The translations under genes and the position numbers were made by a program. Below, one piece after another: positions 1 to 9,590 of a stretch of 64,000 nt of DNA. The stretch comes from Denitromonas halophila (GTDB taxonomy: Bacteria > Pseudomonadota > Gammaproteobacteria > Burkholderiales > Rhodocyclaceae). The stretch spans positions 41,172 through 105,171 of the forward strand of contig NZ_VMNK01000019.1 of assembly GCF_007625155.1 (NCBI RefSeq), read 5' to 3'. A model generated the notes under the pieces. The model made no database searches, was not told the DNA's origin, and saw only the letters and a program-made list of their open reading frames with translations. The stretch's first letter is position 1, and the number at the start of each line of letters is the position of its first letter.

Positions 1-152
1 CCTGACCCCGTGCGCAGCGCCGACCGATGCGCATCGCGTACGACGTTGGCGTGCCCGGGCGCGCGTGCGACAATGCGACACACTTTTTAACCCGGGCCCC
101 GCCCGGCTGACAGACACCGCGCCAGACGGTGCGTCGGACAGAGAGAAGCCCC

Positions 153-1469
153 ATGCGATCCTCCCGCACCGCGCGCGGCATCATGCTGCGGCTCAAGTTC
201 AATCTCGTTCTCGCCGCCATCTTCGTGTTCAGCCTGGTCGGCGCCGGCCTCTACTACTACCGCTTCCTCGAGCAGAGCGCCTTCGACGACGTGCACCACG
301 ACTCGCAGGTGATGATGGAAACCGCGCTGGCCATCCGCAGCTACACCACGGACCAGATCAAACCCCACCTCGATCCGCTCAACGCCGACCAGTTCCTGCC
401 GCAGACGGTGCCCGCCTTCGCCGCGGTCGAGACCCTGCGCCGGCTGGCCGGCCGCTACCCCGGCTATGAGTACCGCGAGGCCGCGCTCGACGCCACCAAT
501 CCGCGCGACCGCGCCAATAGCTGGGAGGCCGAGCTGATCGAACAGCTCGCCACCGCCGCCGCCCGCTCGCCACGCGACGAGGTCGAGGTGTCGGGCGTCT
601 ACGGCAGCGGCATCGCCCGCTCGCTGTATGTGGCCCGGCCGATCACCATCACCGACCCGAGCTGCCTCACCTGCCACGGCGAGCCGGCCAACGCGCCGGC
701 CAGCATGGTCAAGGTGTACGGCCAGCAAGGTGGCTACGGCTGGCAGCTGGGCCAGACCATCGGCATGCAGATCGTCAAGGTGCCGATGCTCTACCCGCTG
801 GAGAAAGCGCGCCACACCTTCAACAGCTTCATGATCTCGCTGCTGATCATCTTCGGGCTGATGTTCCTCGGCCTCAACCTGGCGCTGTCGGCGATGGTCA
901 TCGAGCCCATGGCCCGGCTCAACCGCCGGCTCGAAACCCTGGCCACCACCGACTTCCTCACCGATCTGGTCAACCGCCGCCGCTTCTTCGAACGGCTGGC
1001 CTCCGAGATGGCCGAGGCTCGCGTGCGCAACACCAGCCTGTCGGTGGTGATGTTCGACCTCGACTTTTTCAAGCGCATCAACGACACCTTCGGCCACGAC
1101 AGCGGCGACAAGGTACTCAAGCACACTGCCGTGCGTGTGCGCGAATTGCTGCGCAGCTCCGACTGTGCGGCCCGCTTCGGTGGCGAGGAATTCATGATCC
1201 TACTGCGCGAGACGCCCATCGACGCCGCCATGGCCGTGGCCGAAGCGGTGCGCGCCAAAATCGCCGACGTGCCCTTCGAAATCGTCGGCACTGTCAGCGC
1301 CAGCTTCGGCGTCGCCACCTGGAACCACCAGGAAGACGCCCATGCCCTCATCAACCGCGCCGACCGCGCGCTGTATCAGGCCAAGGACCGGGGCCGAAAC
1401 ACGGTGGTGCGAGCGGTGGATACACCGGTGAGGCGGATGTTGGTGTCGGAGGATGGCGGGGGCATTTAA
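153..1469 (+). CDS. Diguanylate cyclase with periplasmic heme-binding DUF3365/Tll0287-like sensor
   Basis: The 438-residue protein is predicted to make c-di-GMP from two GTP at the inner membrane. A membrane segment lies at about residues 10-36, then a periplasmic DUF3365/Tll0287-like domain containing a c-type heme motif CLTCH at residues 171-175, a second membrane segment near 224-250, and a C-terminal GGDEF domain. The active-site motif is GGEEF at residues 343-347, and an RxxD inhibitory site lies five residues before it, so product inhibition is expected. I chose the ATG at 153 because GAGAGAAG lies just upstream; a GTG at 129 is in frame but has no such site. The architecture suggests redox or small-ligand sensing through heme coupled to c-di-GMP output. 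The ligand cannot be read from the sequence. Confidence 0.93.
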   Translation: MRSSRTARGIMLRLKFNLVLAAIFVFSLVGAGLYYYRFLEQSAFDDVHHDSQVMMETALAIRSYTTDQIKPHLDPLNADQFLPQTVPAFAAVETLRRLAGRYPGYEYREAALDATNPRDRANSWEAELIEQLATAAARSPRDEVEVSGVYGSGIARSLYVARPITITDPSCLTCHGEPANAPASMVKVYGQQGGYGWQLGQTIGMQIVKVPMLYPLEKARHTFNSFMISLLIIFGLMFLGLNLALSAMVIEPMARLNRRLETLATTDFLTDLVNRRRFFERLASEMAEARVRNTSLSVVMFDLDFFKRINDTFGHDSGDKVLKHTAVRVRELLRSSDCAARFGGEEFMILLRETPIDAAMAVAEAVRAKIADVPFEIVGTVSASFGVATWNHQEDAHALINRADRALYQAKDRGRNTVVRAVDTPVRRMLVSEDGGGI

Positions 1470-1538
1470 GGCCGTACGCAAAACGTCGCGCCGCCGCCTC
1501 CGACCTACCGCCGCGAGCAGTTGACGCTTGCAGCCGAT

Positions 1539-1925
1539 CTACCCGGGCTCCGCCTCGCCATCGAGCAGGCGTTCGCACTCGACCATCAAGGCCCGCGCGT
1601 GCTCGGAGTCGTAGTTGGGGTCGAGCGCTTCCATCATTTCGTGCGTCGTAAAGAGCCCGGCCTCACGCGACAGGGTGCCAGCCATGTGACGGGCGAGCTG
1701 ATCGCTGAGGTCCGACAAATGACGCCGTTCGCCCAGCGGCAATTTGCGTCGGGTGCGCGACAGCCAGTCGGCGAGCAAGGTGGCGCCCTGGGCTTCGGTG
1801 GGCCACTGGCCGTGCTCGTACCACAGCGACAAGCGCTCGGCGGTGAGCGCGAAGATCAGCGCCGCGCGGGTGCCCCGACTGTCGGCGGGCGGGGGTGGTG
1901 TGGCGTCGGGCCGAAAGACGCTCAT
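1539..1925 (-). CDS. Conserved-looking hypothetical protein coupled to the sirtuin gene
   Basis: A 128-residue, probably cytoplasmic and mostly helical protein with no signal peptide, membrane segment or motif that I recognise. Its start overlaps the stop of the upstream sirtuin gene by four bases (ATGA arrangement), so the two are translationally coupled and likely work together or are at least co-expressed. The C-terminal half is rich in Glu, Asp and Arg. Alternative reading frames over the region lack comparable context. I do not assign a function. Confidence 0.7.
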   Translation of the reverse strand: MSVFRPDATPPPPADSRGTRAALIFALTAERLSLWYEHGQWPTEAQGATLLADWLSRTRRKLPLGERRHLSDLSDQLARHMAGTLSREAGLFTTHEMMEALDPNYDSEHARALMVECERLLDGEAEPG

Positions 1926-2692
1926 GCCGCCACGCCGAGGCGCGCCAGAATTTCACCCAAGGCATGCGCCGCGCCCATCTGCACGCGATGCGTCACCAGC
2001 GCGCTCACCCGCGTCTCTCCCGGATTAATCTCGACCGTCGGCACACCCGCCTCGGCGGCCCAGATGACCGGGCCGGCGATGTAAGGAAAGGCGCTGGAGG
2101 TACCGATGCTCATGACCAGGTCGACGCCTTCAACCAGCATGTGCTCAAGGCGCAGAATGCCGTCGCGCGGCAGGTCTTCACCAAACAGCACCACGTCGGG
2201 GCGCATCACGCCGCCGCAGGTGGGGCAGCCGGGCGGTATCTGCAGGCCGGCGTAGTCGGGCACGCGGCGGCCACGGCCGCATTCGGTGCACTCAAGCTGG
2301 TGCAAATTGCCATGAATCTCGACCAGATTGGCCGTGCCCACATCGCGGTGAAAACCATCCACATTCTGCGTAAACACCATCGAGCCGGGCCGATCGGCCA
2401 CCAGCCGCGCAATGGCGTGGTGAGCCGCGTTGGGCTGGGCGCCACGGCAGTTGGCTTCAATCTGCGCGAGGTAGGTCCAGCTCACCTCCGGCCGGTTGGC
2501 CATCATTTGGCCGGAAAGCGCCTTTTCGATCGGGATGCCATGGCCGGTGAGCTTGTCGTCATACAAACCGCCAATGCCGCGGTAGGTCGGCAGACCGGAA
2601 TCCGCAGACAGGCCCGCGCCGGTAATGAAGAGGATACGTTTGGCCTGACGGATCAGCGCAGTGACGGCGGCGAGGGTGTCGGTATCGGACAT
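1922..2692 (-). CDS. NAD-dependent protein deacylase, Sir2 family
   Basis: A 256-residue sirtuin. It removes acyl groups from lysine using NAD+, giving nicotinamide and O-acyl-ADP-ribose. The NAD-binding motif GAGLSADSGLPTYRG is at residues 25-39, followed by the TQNVDGFH segment that supplies the catalytic His. Two Cys pairs (CTEC and CPTC) form the structural zinc module. The GTSS motif and an NPGE segment close the Rossmann fold. It is longer than a minimal CobB, but all core motifs are intact. A gap of about 53 bp separates it from the EamA transporter gene upstream on the same strand, and it overlaps the downstream small ORF by four bases. Confidence 0.93.
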   Translation of the reverse strand: MSDTDTLAAVTALIRQAKRILFITGAGLSADSGLPTYRGIGGLYDDKLTGHGIPIEKALSGQMMANRPEVSWTYLAQIEANCRGAQPNAAHHAIARLVADRPGSMVFTQNVDGFHRDVGTANLVEIHGNLHQLECTECGRGRRVPDYAGLQIPPGCPTCGGVMRPDVVLFGEDLPRDGILRLEHMLVEGVDLVMSIGTSSAFPYIAGPVIWAAEAGVPTVEINPGETRVSALVTHRVQMGAAHALGEILARLGVAA

Positions 2693-2745
2693 GACGGGCG
2701 GGATGCGGGACGGGAAGGCGTCATCATACGCCGGTCACAAAATCG

Positions 2746-3591
2746 TCACGCCCCTGAAGACCGCCGCAGCGTCGTCCACACCGTAACGCCGATGATCAGC
2801 ACGCCGCCAATCCACTCGCGCATGCCGGGCAGCTCGGCAAACAACATCGCCGCCAGCGCAATGCCGTACACCGGCTCCAGCGACGCAACCACCGCCGCCG
2901 TTTGCGGCGGCACATGACGCAGGCAGGCAATGAACAAGGTGTGGGCCAGCGCCGTCCACACCACGCCCAGCGCGATCAGCCACAGCCACTGGGTGGCACT
3001 GCCGGGCATCACCCCATCCACAAACGGCATCAAACAGAAGGCGGCGATGGCGTTCTGCGCCATGGCCAGGCGCACCGGCCCGCTGCTGCGGCTGATGCGC
3101 CGATTGATACTGGCGAGCAAGGCAAAGCTGAAGCCCGAGAGCACGCCCCACGAGAGGCCGACGAGTGTGCTGTCGCCGAAGTGCCAGTGCGGCACCAGCA
3201 CCACCAGCCCCAGCGTCACGGCACCGGCACACACCCAGTCCGCCCGCTTCGGCCGCTCGCCCCCCAGCGCCGCGAGCACGGCCGCAAACAGCGGATAACT
3301 GGCGTAACCCATCAAACCGATGGCCACCGACGACACCTGAATGGCCACGAAAAAACTCAGCCAGTGCACCGCCAGCAGCGGCCCGGCGAGCAGACTCAAG
3401 CCGCGAAAGCGCCCCGCCTCCGGCCGCCAGCGCAGCCACAGCCACAAGGCCGCCGCCGCAATGGCGGTGCGCCCGAACACCAGCGCTTCGGCTGACAGCG
3501 GCAATCCTTTGGCGAACAACCCCGCACTGCCAAACAGGAACACCGCCACATGCAGGGCGATCCAGGCGCGGGGCGGCGGGGTGGCAGACAT
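2746..3591 (-). CDS. DMT superfamily transporter, EamA domain
   Basis: A 281-residue inner-membrane protein with about ten hydrophobic segments arranged as two EamA repeats (residues about 8-135 and 145-278), typical of drug/metabolite exporters. The substrate cannot be predicted. I placed the start at the ATG at 3591 (MSATPPPRAW), because the 18 residues of the longer frame are Arg/Ala-rich and would overlap the divergently transcribed gene region. It is divergent from the O-antigen-ligase-like gene that starts at 3693. Confidence 0.88.
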   Translation of the reverse strand: MSATPPPRAWIALHVAVFLFGSAGLFAKGLPLSAEALVFGRTAIAAAALWLWLRWRPEAGRFRGLSLLAGPLLAVHWLSFFVAIQVSSVAIGLMGYASYPLFAAVLAALGGERPKRADWVCAGAVTLGLVVLVPHWHFGDSTLVGLSWGVLSGFSFALLASINRRISRSSGPVRLAMAQNAIAAFCLMPFVDGVMPGSATQWLWLIALGVVWTALAHTLFIACLRHVPPQTAAVVASLEPVYGIALAAMLFAELPGMREWIGGVLIIGVTVWTTLRRSSGA

Positions 3592-3692
3592 GGCGGCGAT
3601 GATAGCGGCTTTTGACCGCGCAGCCCTGCCCCGGGCAGACGGCAAGATGGCGTTCGGTTAGGATGATGTCGTTGCCAACTCGCTGCCCGCCC

Positions 3693-6137
3693 ATGCCCGC
3701 TCATATGTCCTCCCTGCAGGCACACCGCTCCGGCCCGCTGGCACGGCTGTGGTTCGCCGTCAGCGCCGTGGTTGCCCTCGCCGCGCTCGGCCTGTGGGCC
3801 TGGCATCATCCACTCGATCGGGTGGCCGCTACCGCGATTGCCGCGCTCGCCGTCATGGGCTGTCTGGCGCGCCCCTCCGCCTGGCTGCTCATCCTGCCGG
3901 CGCTATGGCCAATCATCGACCTCGCCCCGCTCACCGGCTGGATCCACTTCACTGAAAGCGACGCCCTGGTGCTGGCCGTGGTCGCCGGCGTCGGCCTGCG
4001 CGAAAGCCTGGCGCCGCCCTTGCCGGTGCGCGGCGCGCCGGCCTTCCGGCTCTCGCCGATCGCGCTGCTGATCGCCCTGCTGTGGCTGGTGAGCTATGGC
4101 ATGTCGGCCTGGCGCACGCCGATTCCGCTACCGCCCTTCGATGCCAGCCTGTTCGCCGGCTACAAGACCCCGCTCAACGGCCTGCGCCTGCTCAAGGCGC
4201 CGATCCTGCTGCTGATGCTGCTGCCCTGCCTGCACGCCGCCGGCCGCGCGCGCGGCGCGGCCGCGTTTGACCGACTCACGCTCGGCATGACGCTCGGCCT
4301 GCTGACCGCCTCGCTGGTGGCGGTGTGGGAGCGCGACGCCTTCCCCGGCCTGACCAATTTCTCGGCGGACTACCGCACCACTGGCTTGTTCTGGGAAATG
4401 CATGTCGGTGGCGCTGCCCTTGATGCCTGGCTGGCCTTGAGCTTTCCCTTCGCGCTGGCCGGCTTTCTGCGCAGTCGCGACCTGACGCGGCGGCTGCTTT
4501 TCCTGGCGGTACTCGCCATTGGCGGCTATGCGATCCTGACCACCTTCTCGCGCGGCCTGTATGCCGCGGTCGGGGTCAGCCTGGTTTTGCTCTTGCTGGC
4601 CGGACGGCCCAGCCCGACTGCGGCCCCCGCCGCCGACGGTCCACGCCCCTTGCCCGGCGGTGCGTGGCTGGCCGCCGCAGTGCTGATCGGCGCGGCCATG
4701 CCGGCCTTCGCCGGCGGCGGCTATCGCGGCCTGGCGGCCTTGATCGGCTTCGCGCTGGCGGCCTATCTGTTTGGCGATATCGCCCGCCGGCTGGGCCGCG
4801 GCCAACGCATGCTGGCACTCGGCGCGGGCGTGCTGCTCGGTGCCGTCACACTGCTCAGTCCGATGATCGACAAAGGGCCGTATCTCGCCTTCGGCGTGCT
4901 GTGCCTGTCGGCCCTGACGGTTGCAGCGATCAGCCTGCGTCGTCCCGAGTCCACCGCTCCAGCGTTCGCCGGACTCGCGCTGACGAGTGCCTGCGCCGTG
5001 TCGGCGGCGGTGGTCGGTCGCTACTGGGGCGAAGGCGTGGGCGAAGCCGGCATTGTTGCCGCCGCGGGCGCCGGCCTGCTGATCCTCGCCGTGCAGCTCA
5101 TGTTGCCGCGCCCCTTGTGGCATCAGGCGGGCAACGGTCTGGCGCACGCGCTATTGGTACTCGGCGTGGCCGGCGCGCTGGCCACCGGCACCACCAGCTA
5201 CTACATGGGCGAACGCTTTTCGACGGTCAGCGAGGATCTGGGAGGTCGCATCGCGCACTGGCAAGAAGGCGCCGCGCTGGTGCGCACGCCTGCCGATCAT
5301 TGGCTGGGCCTCGGCCTGGGTCGCTATCCGGACGCGTATTTCTGGTCTGGCCCACTGGCCGCGAATGCGGGATCTTGGGAGCTGCCCGAGGAAAACGGAA
5401 ACCGCTTCAGCCGCATCGGTGCGACTCGCTTCGTCCTCGGCTTTGGCGAATTGTTCCGGGTCTCGCAGCATGTGGCCGCCGACACCACCGGCCCCTTCCA
5501 TTACCGCATGAAACTGCGCGCGCCCGCACGCTCTGGTCTGCACCTCGAAATCTGTCGCAAACACCTGCTGTACACCCAGACCTGCGCAATCGCCCTCATC
5601 AGGATCGACAGCCCGATCTGGGTAGAGGTGCAAGGCACGATGGAGGCGGGCAGCCTCACCAACGGTGCTGGGCAACCCTACCGGCCGAGTGTGCTGGCGC
5701 TCGCGATCGACGGGCGGGCCCCGGTGGATGTGGACGACATTGAGGTCATCGACAACGCCGGTCGCTCGCTGGTTGCCAATGGCGACTTTCAGGCGGGGGT
5801 GGATCGATGGTTCTTCAGCTCCGACCGCCACCACCTGCCCTGGCACGCGAAGAGCCTGTTTGTACACGTATGGGTCGAACAAGGCGCACTTGGGCTGGTG
5901 ATGCTTGGCCTGATGCTGCTGGCAGCTGCCGGCCGGGTGGGGCTGGGTCGGGCACGTGAGCATCCGTTCGCGGCACCGGTGCTGGCCGGCCTGGCGGGCT
6001 TTGTGGCGGTGGGCGTGTTCGACAGCCTGCTCGACATGCCACGCATGACGCTGATGCTGCTGCTCACCGCCTGGCTGGCGCTGTGTATGAATCCGGCCGC
6101 GCTCAAGGAAGCGCCAGGCCGTCCCAAGCTTCCTTGA
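3693..6137 (+). CDS. O-antigen ligase/polymerase-like polytopic membrane protein
   Basis: An 814-residue protein with a long series of hydrophobic segments (about residues 18-440) and a large soluble region near residues 510-720 followed by two final membrane segments. The stretch around HWQEGAALVRTPADHW followed by GLGLGRYPDAY resembles the conserved Wzy_C/O-antigen-ligase periplasmic loop that often carries catalytic residues. The soluble region between this motif and the last helices looks like an inserted beta-rich, possibly carbohydrate-binding module, which makes the protein about twice the length of a usual WaaL. A role in surface polysaccharide polymerisation or ligation is inferred. 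No other polysaccharide gene lies adjacent, so the substrate is unknown. The start at 3693 gives a normal N-terminus; in-frame codons upstream would overlap the divergent gene. Confidence 0.75.
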   Translation: MPAHMSSLQAHRSGPLARLWFAVSAVVALAALGLWAWHHPLDRVAATAIAALAVMGCLARPSAWLLILPALWPIIDLAPLTGWIHFTESDALVLAVVAGVGLRESLAPPLPVRGAPAFRLSPIALLIALLWLVSYGMSAWRTPIPLPPFDASLFAGYKTPLNGLRLLKAPILLLMLLPCLHAAGRARGAAAFDRLTLGMTLGLLTASLVAVWERDAFPGLTNFSADYRTTGLFWEMHVGGAALDAWLALSFPFALAGFLRSRDLTRRLLFLAVLAIGGYAILTTFSRGLYAAVGVSLVLLLLAGRPSPTAAPAADGPRPLPGGAWLAAAVLIGAAMPAFAGGGYRGLAALIGFALAAYLFGDIARRLGRGQRMLALGAGVLLGAVTLLSPMIDKGPYLAFGVLCLSALTVAAISLRRPESTAPAFAGLALTSACAVSAAVVGRYWGEGVGEAGIVAAAGAGLLILAVQLMLPRPLWHQAGNGLAHALLVLGVAGALATGTTSYYMGERFSTVSEDLGGRIAHWQEGAALVRTPADHWLGLGLGRYPDAYFWSGPLAANAGSWELPEENGNRFSRIGATRFVLGFGELFRVSQHVAADTTGPFHYRMKLRAPARSGLHLEICRKHLLYTQTCAIALIRIDSPIWVEVQGTMEAGSLTNGAGQPYRPSVLALAIDGRAPVDVDDIEVIDNAGRSLVANGDFQAGVDRWFFSSDRHHLPWHAKSLFVHVWVEQGALGLVMLGLMLLAAAGRVGLGRAREHPFAAPVLAGLAGFVAVGVFDSLLDMPRMTLMLLLTAWLALCMNPAALKEAPGRPKLP

Positions 6138-6180
6138 CTCCCTCGGGGCCGCCGCCGATAAGCGGCAGGTAAAAGGACGC

Positions 6181-8250
6181 TCAGACCGGCGCGACCTCGA
6201 CCAGGCAGTCGTAAAACACGGGGCCGCCGCCGATATCGGTGAGTGCCGACGAGGTGACGGCGTTGGCGTTTTCGCCGTCGCCGGAGAACTTCTGCCACCA
6301 CACCGACGGCGCGGCGACGACGCCGGGGCGCACCCGGTCGGTGACTACCGCCAGGGCGTGAAACGCGCCACGATCATTGAAGATTCGCAGTCGCGCGCCG
6401 TCGGTGATGCCGCGCGTGACGGCATCGTCCGGGTGGATTTCCAATGTTGGCGCGCCTTCCTTGTCGCGCCAGCGCGGCAGGTTGGCGAAGCTGGAATTGA
6501 GGAAGTTGCGCGCCGGCGGCGAGATCATGGCCAGCGGGAAGCGTGCGGCCTGCGTCGGGTTGCTGACCGGCGATTCGATGGGCGGCACCCAGCCGGGCAA
6601 CGGATCGAAGCCCTGATCGGCCATCGTCTGCGAAAAGAATTCACAACGGCCAGACGGCGTCGGAAAGCCGCCGGTGGCAAAGGGCGCGAAGGGACGCGGC
6701 AGGTTGAGGCGGGCCCAGCCCTGCGTCGCCAGGCCTTCGCTCAGCCCGAGGCTGCGCGCGTCGCGCTGGATGAAGGCCGCGGCGGCGATGGTGGCGTCGT
6801 CTTCGAACAGCGCGGGGTCGTCAAAGCCCAGGCGCGCGGCAAGGCGGCGGAACACTTCGCTGTTGGGCAGCGATTCACCGACCGGGTCGATGGCCGGCGT
6901 GTTGGCCACGGCGTACAGGTGGCCATAGGCCTTGTGCACGTCGACGTGTTCGAGCTGGCTGGTGGCCGGCAGGAGGATGTCGGCGTAGTCGGCGGTGTCG
7001 GTCTGAAACAGCTCATGCACCACGCAGAACAGGTCTTCACGGGCAAAGCCGGCGCGCACCCGGTTGCTGTCGGGAGCGACGGCGACCGGGTTGCTGTTGT
7101 ACACGTAGAGCGCGCGGATGGGCGGGTCGTTGGCGGTGAGCAGCGCTTCACCAATCGGCGACATGTTGATGGTGCGCGGCGGGAAGCGGTCGGCGTTCGG
7201 GTAGAGATCGGGGCGCTCGAGCGCCGCGGTGTCGATGGGGAAGTTGCCCGAGGTGGACAACACGGCGCCACCGGCCACGTCGCGCCAGGCGCCGACCAGT
7301 GCGGGCAGGCACGCAATGTTGCGCACCGCTGTGCCGCCACCGGCACAGCGATTGAGGCCGTAGTTGAGGCGGATCACGCTGGGCCGGGTGCTGCCGTAGT
7401 CGCGCGCAAGCTGGCGGATCGCCTCGGCGGGGAGGCCGGTAAGCGGGGCGGCCCATTCGGGCGTGCAGTGGCGTACGCGCTCGGCGAGCGCTTCGAAACC
7501 GAGGGTGTGCTGGGCGATGTAGTCGTGGGCGATGAGGTCGTCTTCGATCAGCACCTGCATCATCGCCAGCGCGATGGCGCCGTCGGTGCCGGGCAGCGGG
7601 GCGAGGTGGAGGTCGCACTTCTCAGCCGTCTGCGTACGCCACGGGTCGATGCACACCAGCCGGGCGCCCTTGCGCTTGGCCTGCTGCATGAAGCGCCAGC
7701 CGTGCAGGTTGGACACCACCGGGTTGGCACCCCAGATGAGGATCAGCCTGGCATCGACGACGGCCTCGGGGTCGGTGCCGACCGAGGCGCCGATGACGGA
7801 TTTCCAGCCCGCGCTGCCGGCCGAGGCGCAGATGGTGCGATCGAGCAGCGAGGCGCCGAGGCGATGGAAAAACCGACGGTCCATACCCGAGGACTGCACC
7901 AGGCCCATGGTGCCGGCGTAGCTGTAGGGCAGGATGCCGCGCGGGTCATCCGCGGCGATCTCGGCAAAACGGGTGGCGATGGTGTCGAGGGCTTCGTCCC
8001 AGCTGATGCGCTCAAAACGGCCTTCGCCCTTTTTGCCGATGCGCTTCATCGGGTGGGTCAGGCGGTCGGGCGAATAGACGCGGTCAAGATAGTGCGCCAC
8101 CTTGGTACACAAGGCGCCATGGGTGAAGGGATGGTCTTCTGCGCCGCGCACCTTGACCGCGCGACCGTCTTCGACGGTGATGTGCATGGCGCAGGTGTCG
8201 GGGCAATCATGCGGACAGGCGGCGCGGACGATGCGGGATTCGGATGCCAT
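6181..8250 (-). CDS. Molybdopterin-dependent oxidoreductase, DMSO-reductase family, with N-terminal 4Fe-4S site
   Basis: A 689-residue enzyme. Cysteines C12, C16, C20 and one near residue 48 form the CX3CX3C...C motif of a 4Fe-4S cluster. This is followed by the MopB core, including a GANPV segment, IDPWRTQTAEKCD, and the PGTDGAIALAMM segment typical of bis-MGD enzymes. The C-terminal part is a molydop-binding domain. There is no Tat signal, so a cytoplasmic location is expected. No electron-transfer subunit or maturation chaperone is adjacent, which leaves the partner and substrate open. It belongs with the generic molybdopterin oxidoreductases that resemble formate dehydrogenase and nitrate reductase catalytic subunits. 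Confidence 0.9.
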   Translation of the reverse strand: MASESRIVRAACPHDCPDTCAMHITVEDGRAVKVRGAEDHPFTHGALCTKVAHYLDRVYSPDRLTHPMKRIGKKGEGRFERISWDEALDTIATRFAEIAADDPRGILPYSYAGTMGLVQSSGMDRRFFHRLGASLLDRTICASAGSAGWKSVIGASVGTDPEAVVDARLILIWGANPVVSNLHGWRFMQQAKRKGARLVCIDPWRTQTAEKCDLHLAPLPGTDGAIALAMMQVLIEDDLIAHDYIAQHTLGFEALAERVRHCTPEWAAPLTGLPAEAIRQLARDYGSTRPSVIRLNYGLNRCAGGGTAVRNIACLPALVGAWRDVAGGAVLSTSGNFPIDTAALERPDLYPNADRFPPRTINMSPIGEALLTANDPPIRALYVYNSNPVAVAPDSNRVRAGFAREDLFCVVHELFQTDTADYADILLPATSQLEHVDVHKAYGHLYAVANTPAIDPVGESLPNSEVFRRLAARLGFDDPALFEDDATIAAAAFIQRDARSLGLSEGLATQGWARLNLPRPFAPFATGGFPTPSGRCEFFSQTMADQGFDPLPGWVPPIESPVSNPTQAARFPLAMISPPARNFLNSSFANLPRWRDKEGAPTLEIHPDDAVTRGITDGARLRIFNDRGAFHALAVVTDRVRPGVVAAPSVWWQKFSGDGENANAVTSSALTDIGGGPVFYDCLVEVAPV

Positions 8251-8278
8251 CAGACCTCCCGATGGGTGTTGGCGCCGC

Positions 8279-8908
8279 TCAGCGCGCGGCGGGGCTGGTC
8301 AGCGACCGGTAGCGTTCGCGGTCGCGCGAGTAACGGGCACGCACGGCTTCGATGTTCTTGAGCTTGGCGTCGATGACGGTTTCCTGCGCGGCCAGTTCTG
8401 ACTGATTGTCGCGAATGGCCTGAGTCAGATCGGCCGGCACGGCACCGGTCGGGTGCAGCTTGGCCTCTTCCTGCAAGCGCTCATGACTTTGCTGCAACTG
8501 CACCTGGCGCTCTTTGGCCTTGGCCAGATCGTGTTCGATTTCACCAATGGCACGGCTCTCGCGCTGATCGATATCGGCAGCACTGCGGTAGGTGTCAAGC
8601 AGTGCCCGGTCCTGCAAGCGCTGGCTACGGCGGCGCGCCTCTTCGAGTTCGCGCAGGCGCGATTCACGCTCGGCCGCAATGCGCTCGGCCTCGCTCATTG
8701 GCGCGGCGATCCGCTCGATGACGGTGCCATCCGAGGCCACGCGTCGGTAAGCCCGGCCGTAGCAGGCCTGCGGCAGCACATCGCCGCACACCCGGCGCCC
8801 TTCGGCACTTTCACAACACAGAATCGCGCCGGCCGCGCTCACTGGCGTACTCAGCATACTGGCGAACAACAGGCCGATCGCAGCCAGGCAGCGGATCATC
8901 ATGAGCAT
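8279..8908 (-). CDS. Exported coiled-coil hypothetical protein
   Basis: A 209-residue protein with a signal peptide at about residues 1-25 (ending VSAAG), a short Cys-containing segment (CCES, CGD, QACYG) and then a long charged helical region, about residues 70-200, rich in Glu, Arg and Gln and likely to form a coiled coil. The Cys segment followed by AYRRVASDGTVIERI recalls the DUF4124-type modules of betaproteobacterial periplasmic proteins, but I am not certain. It sits five bases downstream of pyrE on the same strand, so it may be cotranscribed with it. Confidence 0.72.
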   Translation of the reverse strand: MLMMIRCLAAIGLLFASMLSTPVSAAGAILCCESAEGRRVCGDVLPQACYGRAYRRVASDGTVIERIAAPMSEAERIAAERESRLRELEEARRRSQRLQDRALLDTYRSAADIDQRESRAIGEIEHDLAKAKERQVQLQQSHERLQEEAKLHPTGAVPADLTQAIRDNQSELAAQETVIDAKLKNIEAVRARYSRDRERYRSLTSPAAR

Positions 8909-8913
8909 TACCC

Positions 8914-9555
8914 TTACGATGCAACGCCATAGGCGTCGCGATAGGCCTGCACGGCCGACAGGTTGGCGGCCAGATCGGGGCTGCCGCCCAGATAGCCGAT
9001 CAGATCGGTCAGCGTCGCCACCGCGATCACTGGCATGTCGAATTGCGCCCGTACTTCCTGCACCGCCGACAAAGCGCCCTGCCCGCGTTCCATGCGATCG
9101 AGCGCGATCACCACGCCCGCAGGCGTGGCGCCATGCGCGCGGATGATCTCGACCGACTCGCGCACGGAAGTCCCGGCGGAGATCACGTCATCAAGAATCA
9201 ACACCCGGCCGGCCAGCGGCGCGCCCACCAGCGTGCCACCCTCGCCATGGTCCTTGGCTTCCTTGCGGTTGAAGCAGTAGGGCAGGTTCACGCCCTGCTC
9301 GGCCAGCCGCATGGCGGTGCCAGCCACCAGGGGGATGCCCTTGTAGGCCGGGCCAAACAGCATGGTCGCGTCAAGCCCTGAGGCGAGTATGGCCCGCGCA
9401 TAAAAACTGCACAGCGCGCCGAAGGACGCGCCGTCGTTGAACAACCCGGCGTTGAAGAAATAGGGCGACTTGCGCCCCGCCTTGGTCATAAACTCGCCAA
9501 AGCGCAGCACGCCCTTGTCACAGGCCAGTGCAATGAAATCCCGGCTAAAATCCAC
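8914..9555 (-). CDS. pyrE: Orotate phosphoribosyltransferase
   Basis: PyrE converts orotate and PRPP to OMP in pyrimidine synthesis. The PRPP-binding loop is [13 protein letters not shown], and the family segments [12 protein letters not shown] and ALDRMERG are present. I chose the GTG at 9555 rather than the TTG at 9582: GAGG lies five bases before the GTG, and the resulting 213 residues equal the standard bacterial PyrE length. This gives a 35-bp gap to the divergent xthA start instead of eight. The enzyme is cytoplasmic and dimeric in known relatives. Confidence 0.95.
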   Translation of the reverse strand: MDFSRDFIALACDKGVLRFGEFMTKAGRKSPYFFNAGLFNDGASFGALCSFYARAILASGLDATMLFGPAYKGIPLVAGTAMRLAEQGVNLPYCFNRKEAKDHGEGGTLVGAPLAGRVLILDDVISAGTSVRESVEIIRAHGATPAGVVIALDRMERGQGALSAVQEVRAQFDMPVIAVATLTDLIGYLGGSPDLAANLSAVQAYRDAYGVAS

Positions 9556-9590
9556 GTTGGCCTCAATCAGAATGATTCTCAAGACACCGA

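Noticed and set aside
2735..3694. Alternative frame of 319 codons over the EamA gene
   Set aside because: Cys/Arg/Gly-rich translation with no membrane helices; the EamA frame has ten helices.
6358..8361. Open frame of 667 codons opposite the molybdopterin enzyme
   Set aside because: The minus-strand protein has complete cofactor motifs; the opposing frame has none.
9556..9582. Extended pyrE start at TTG 9582
   Set aside because: No ribosome-binding site, nonstandard length, and only eight bases to the divergent xthA; the GTG at 9555 fits better.
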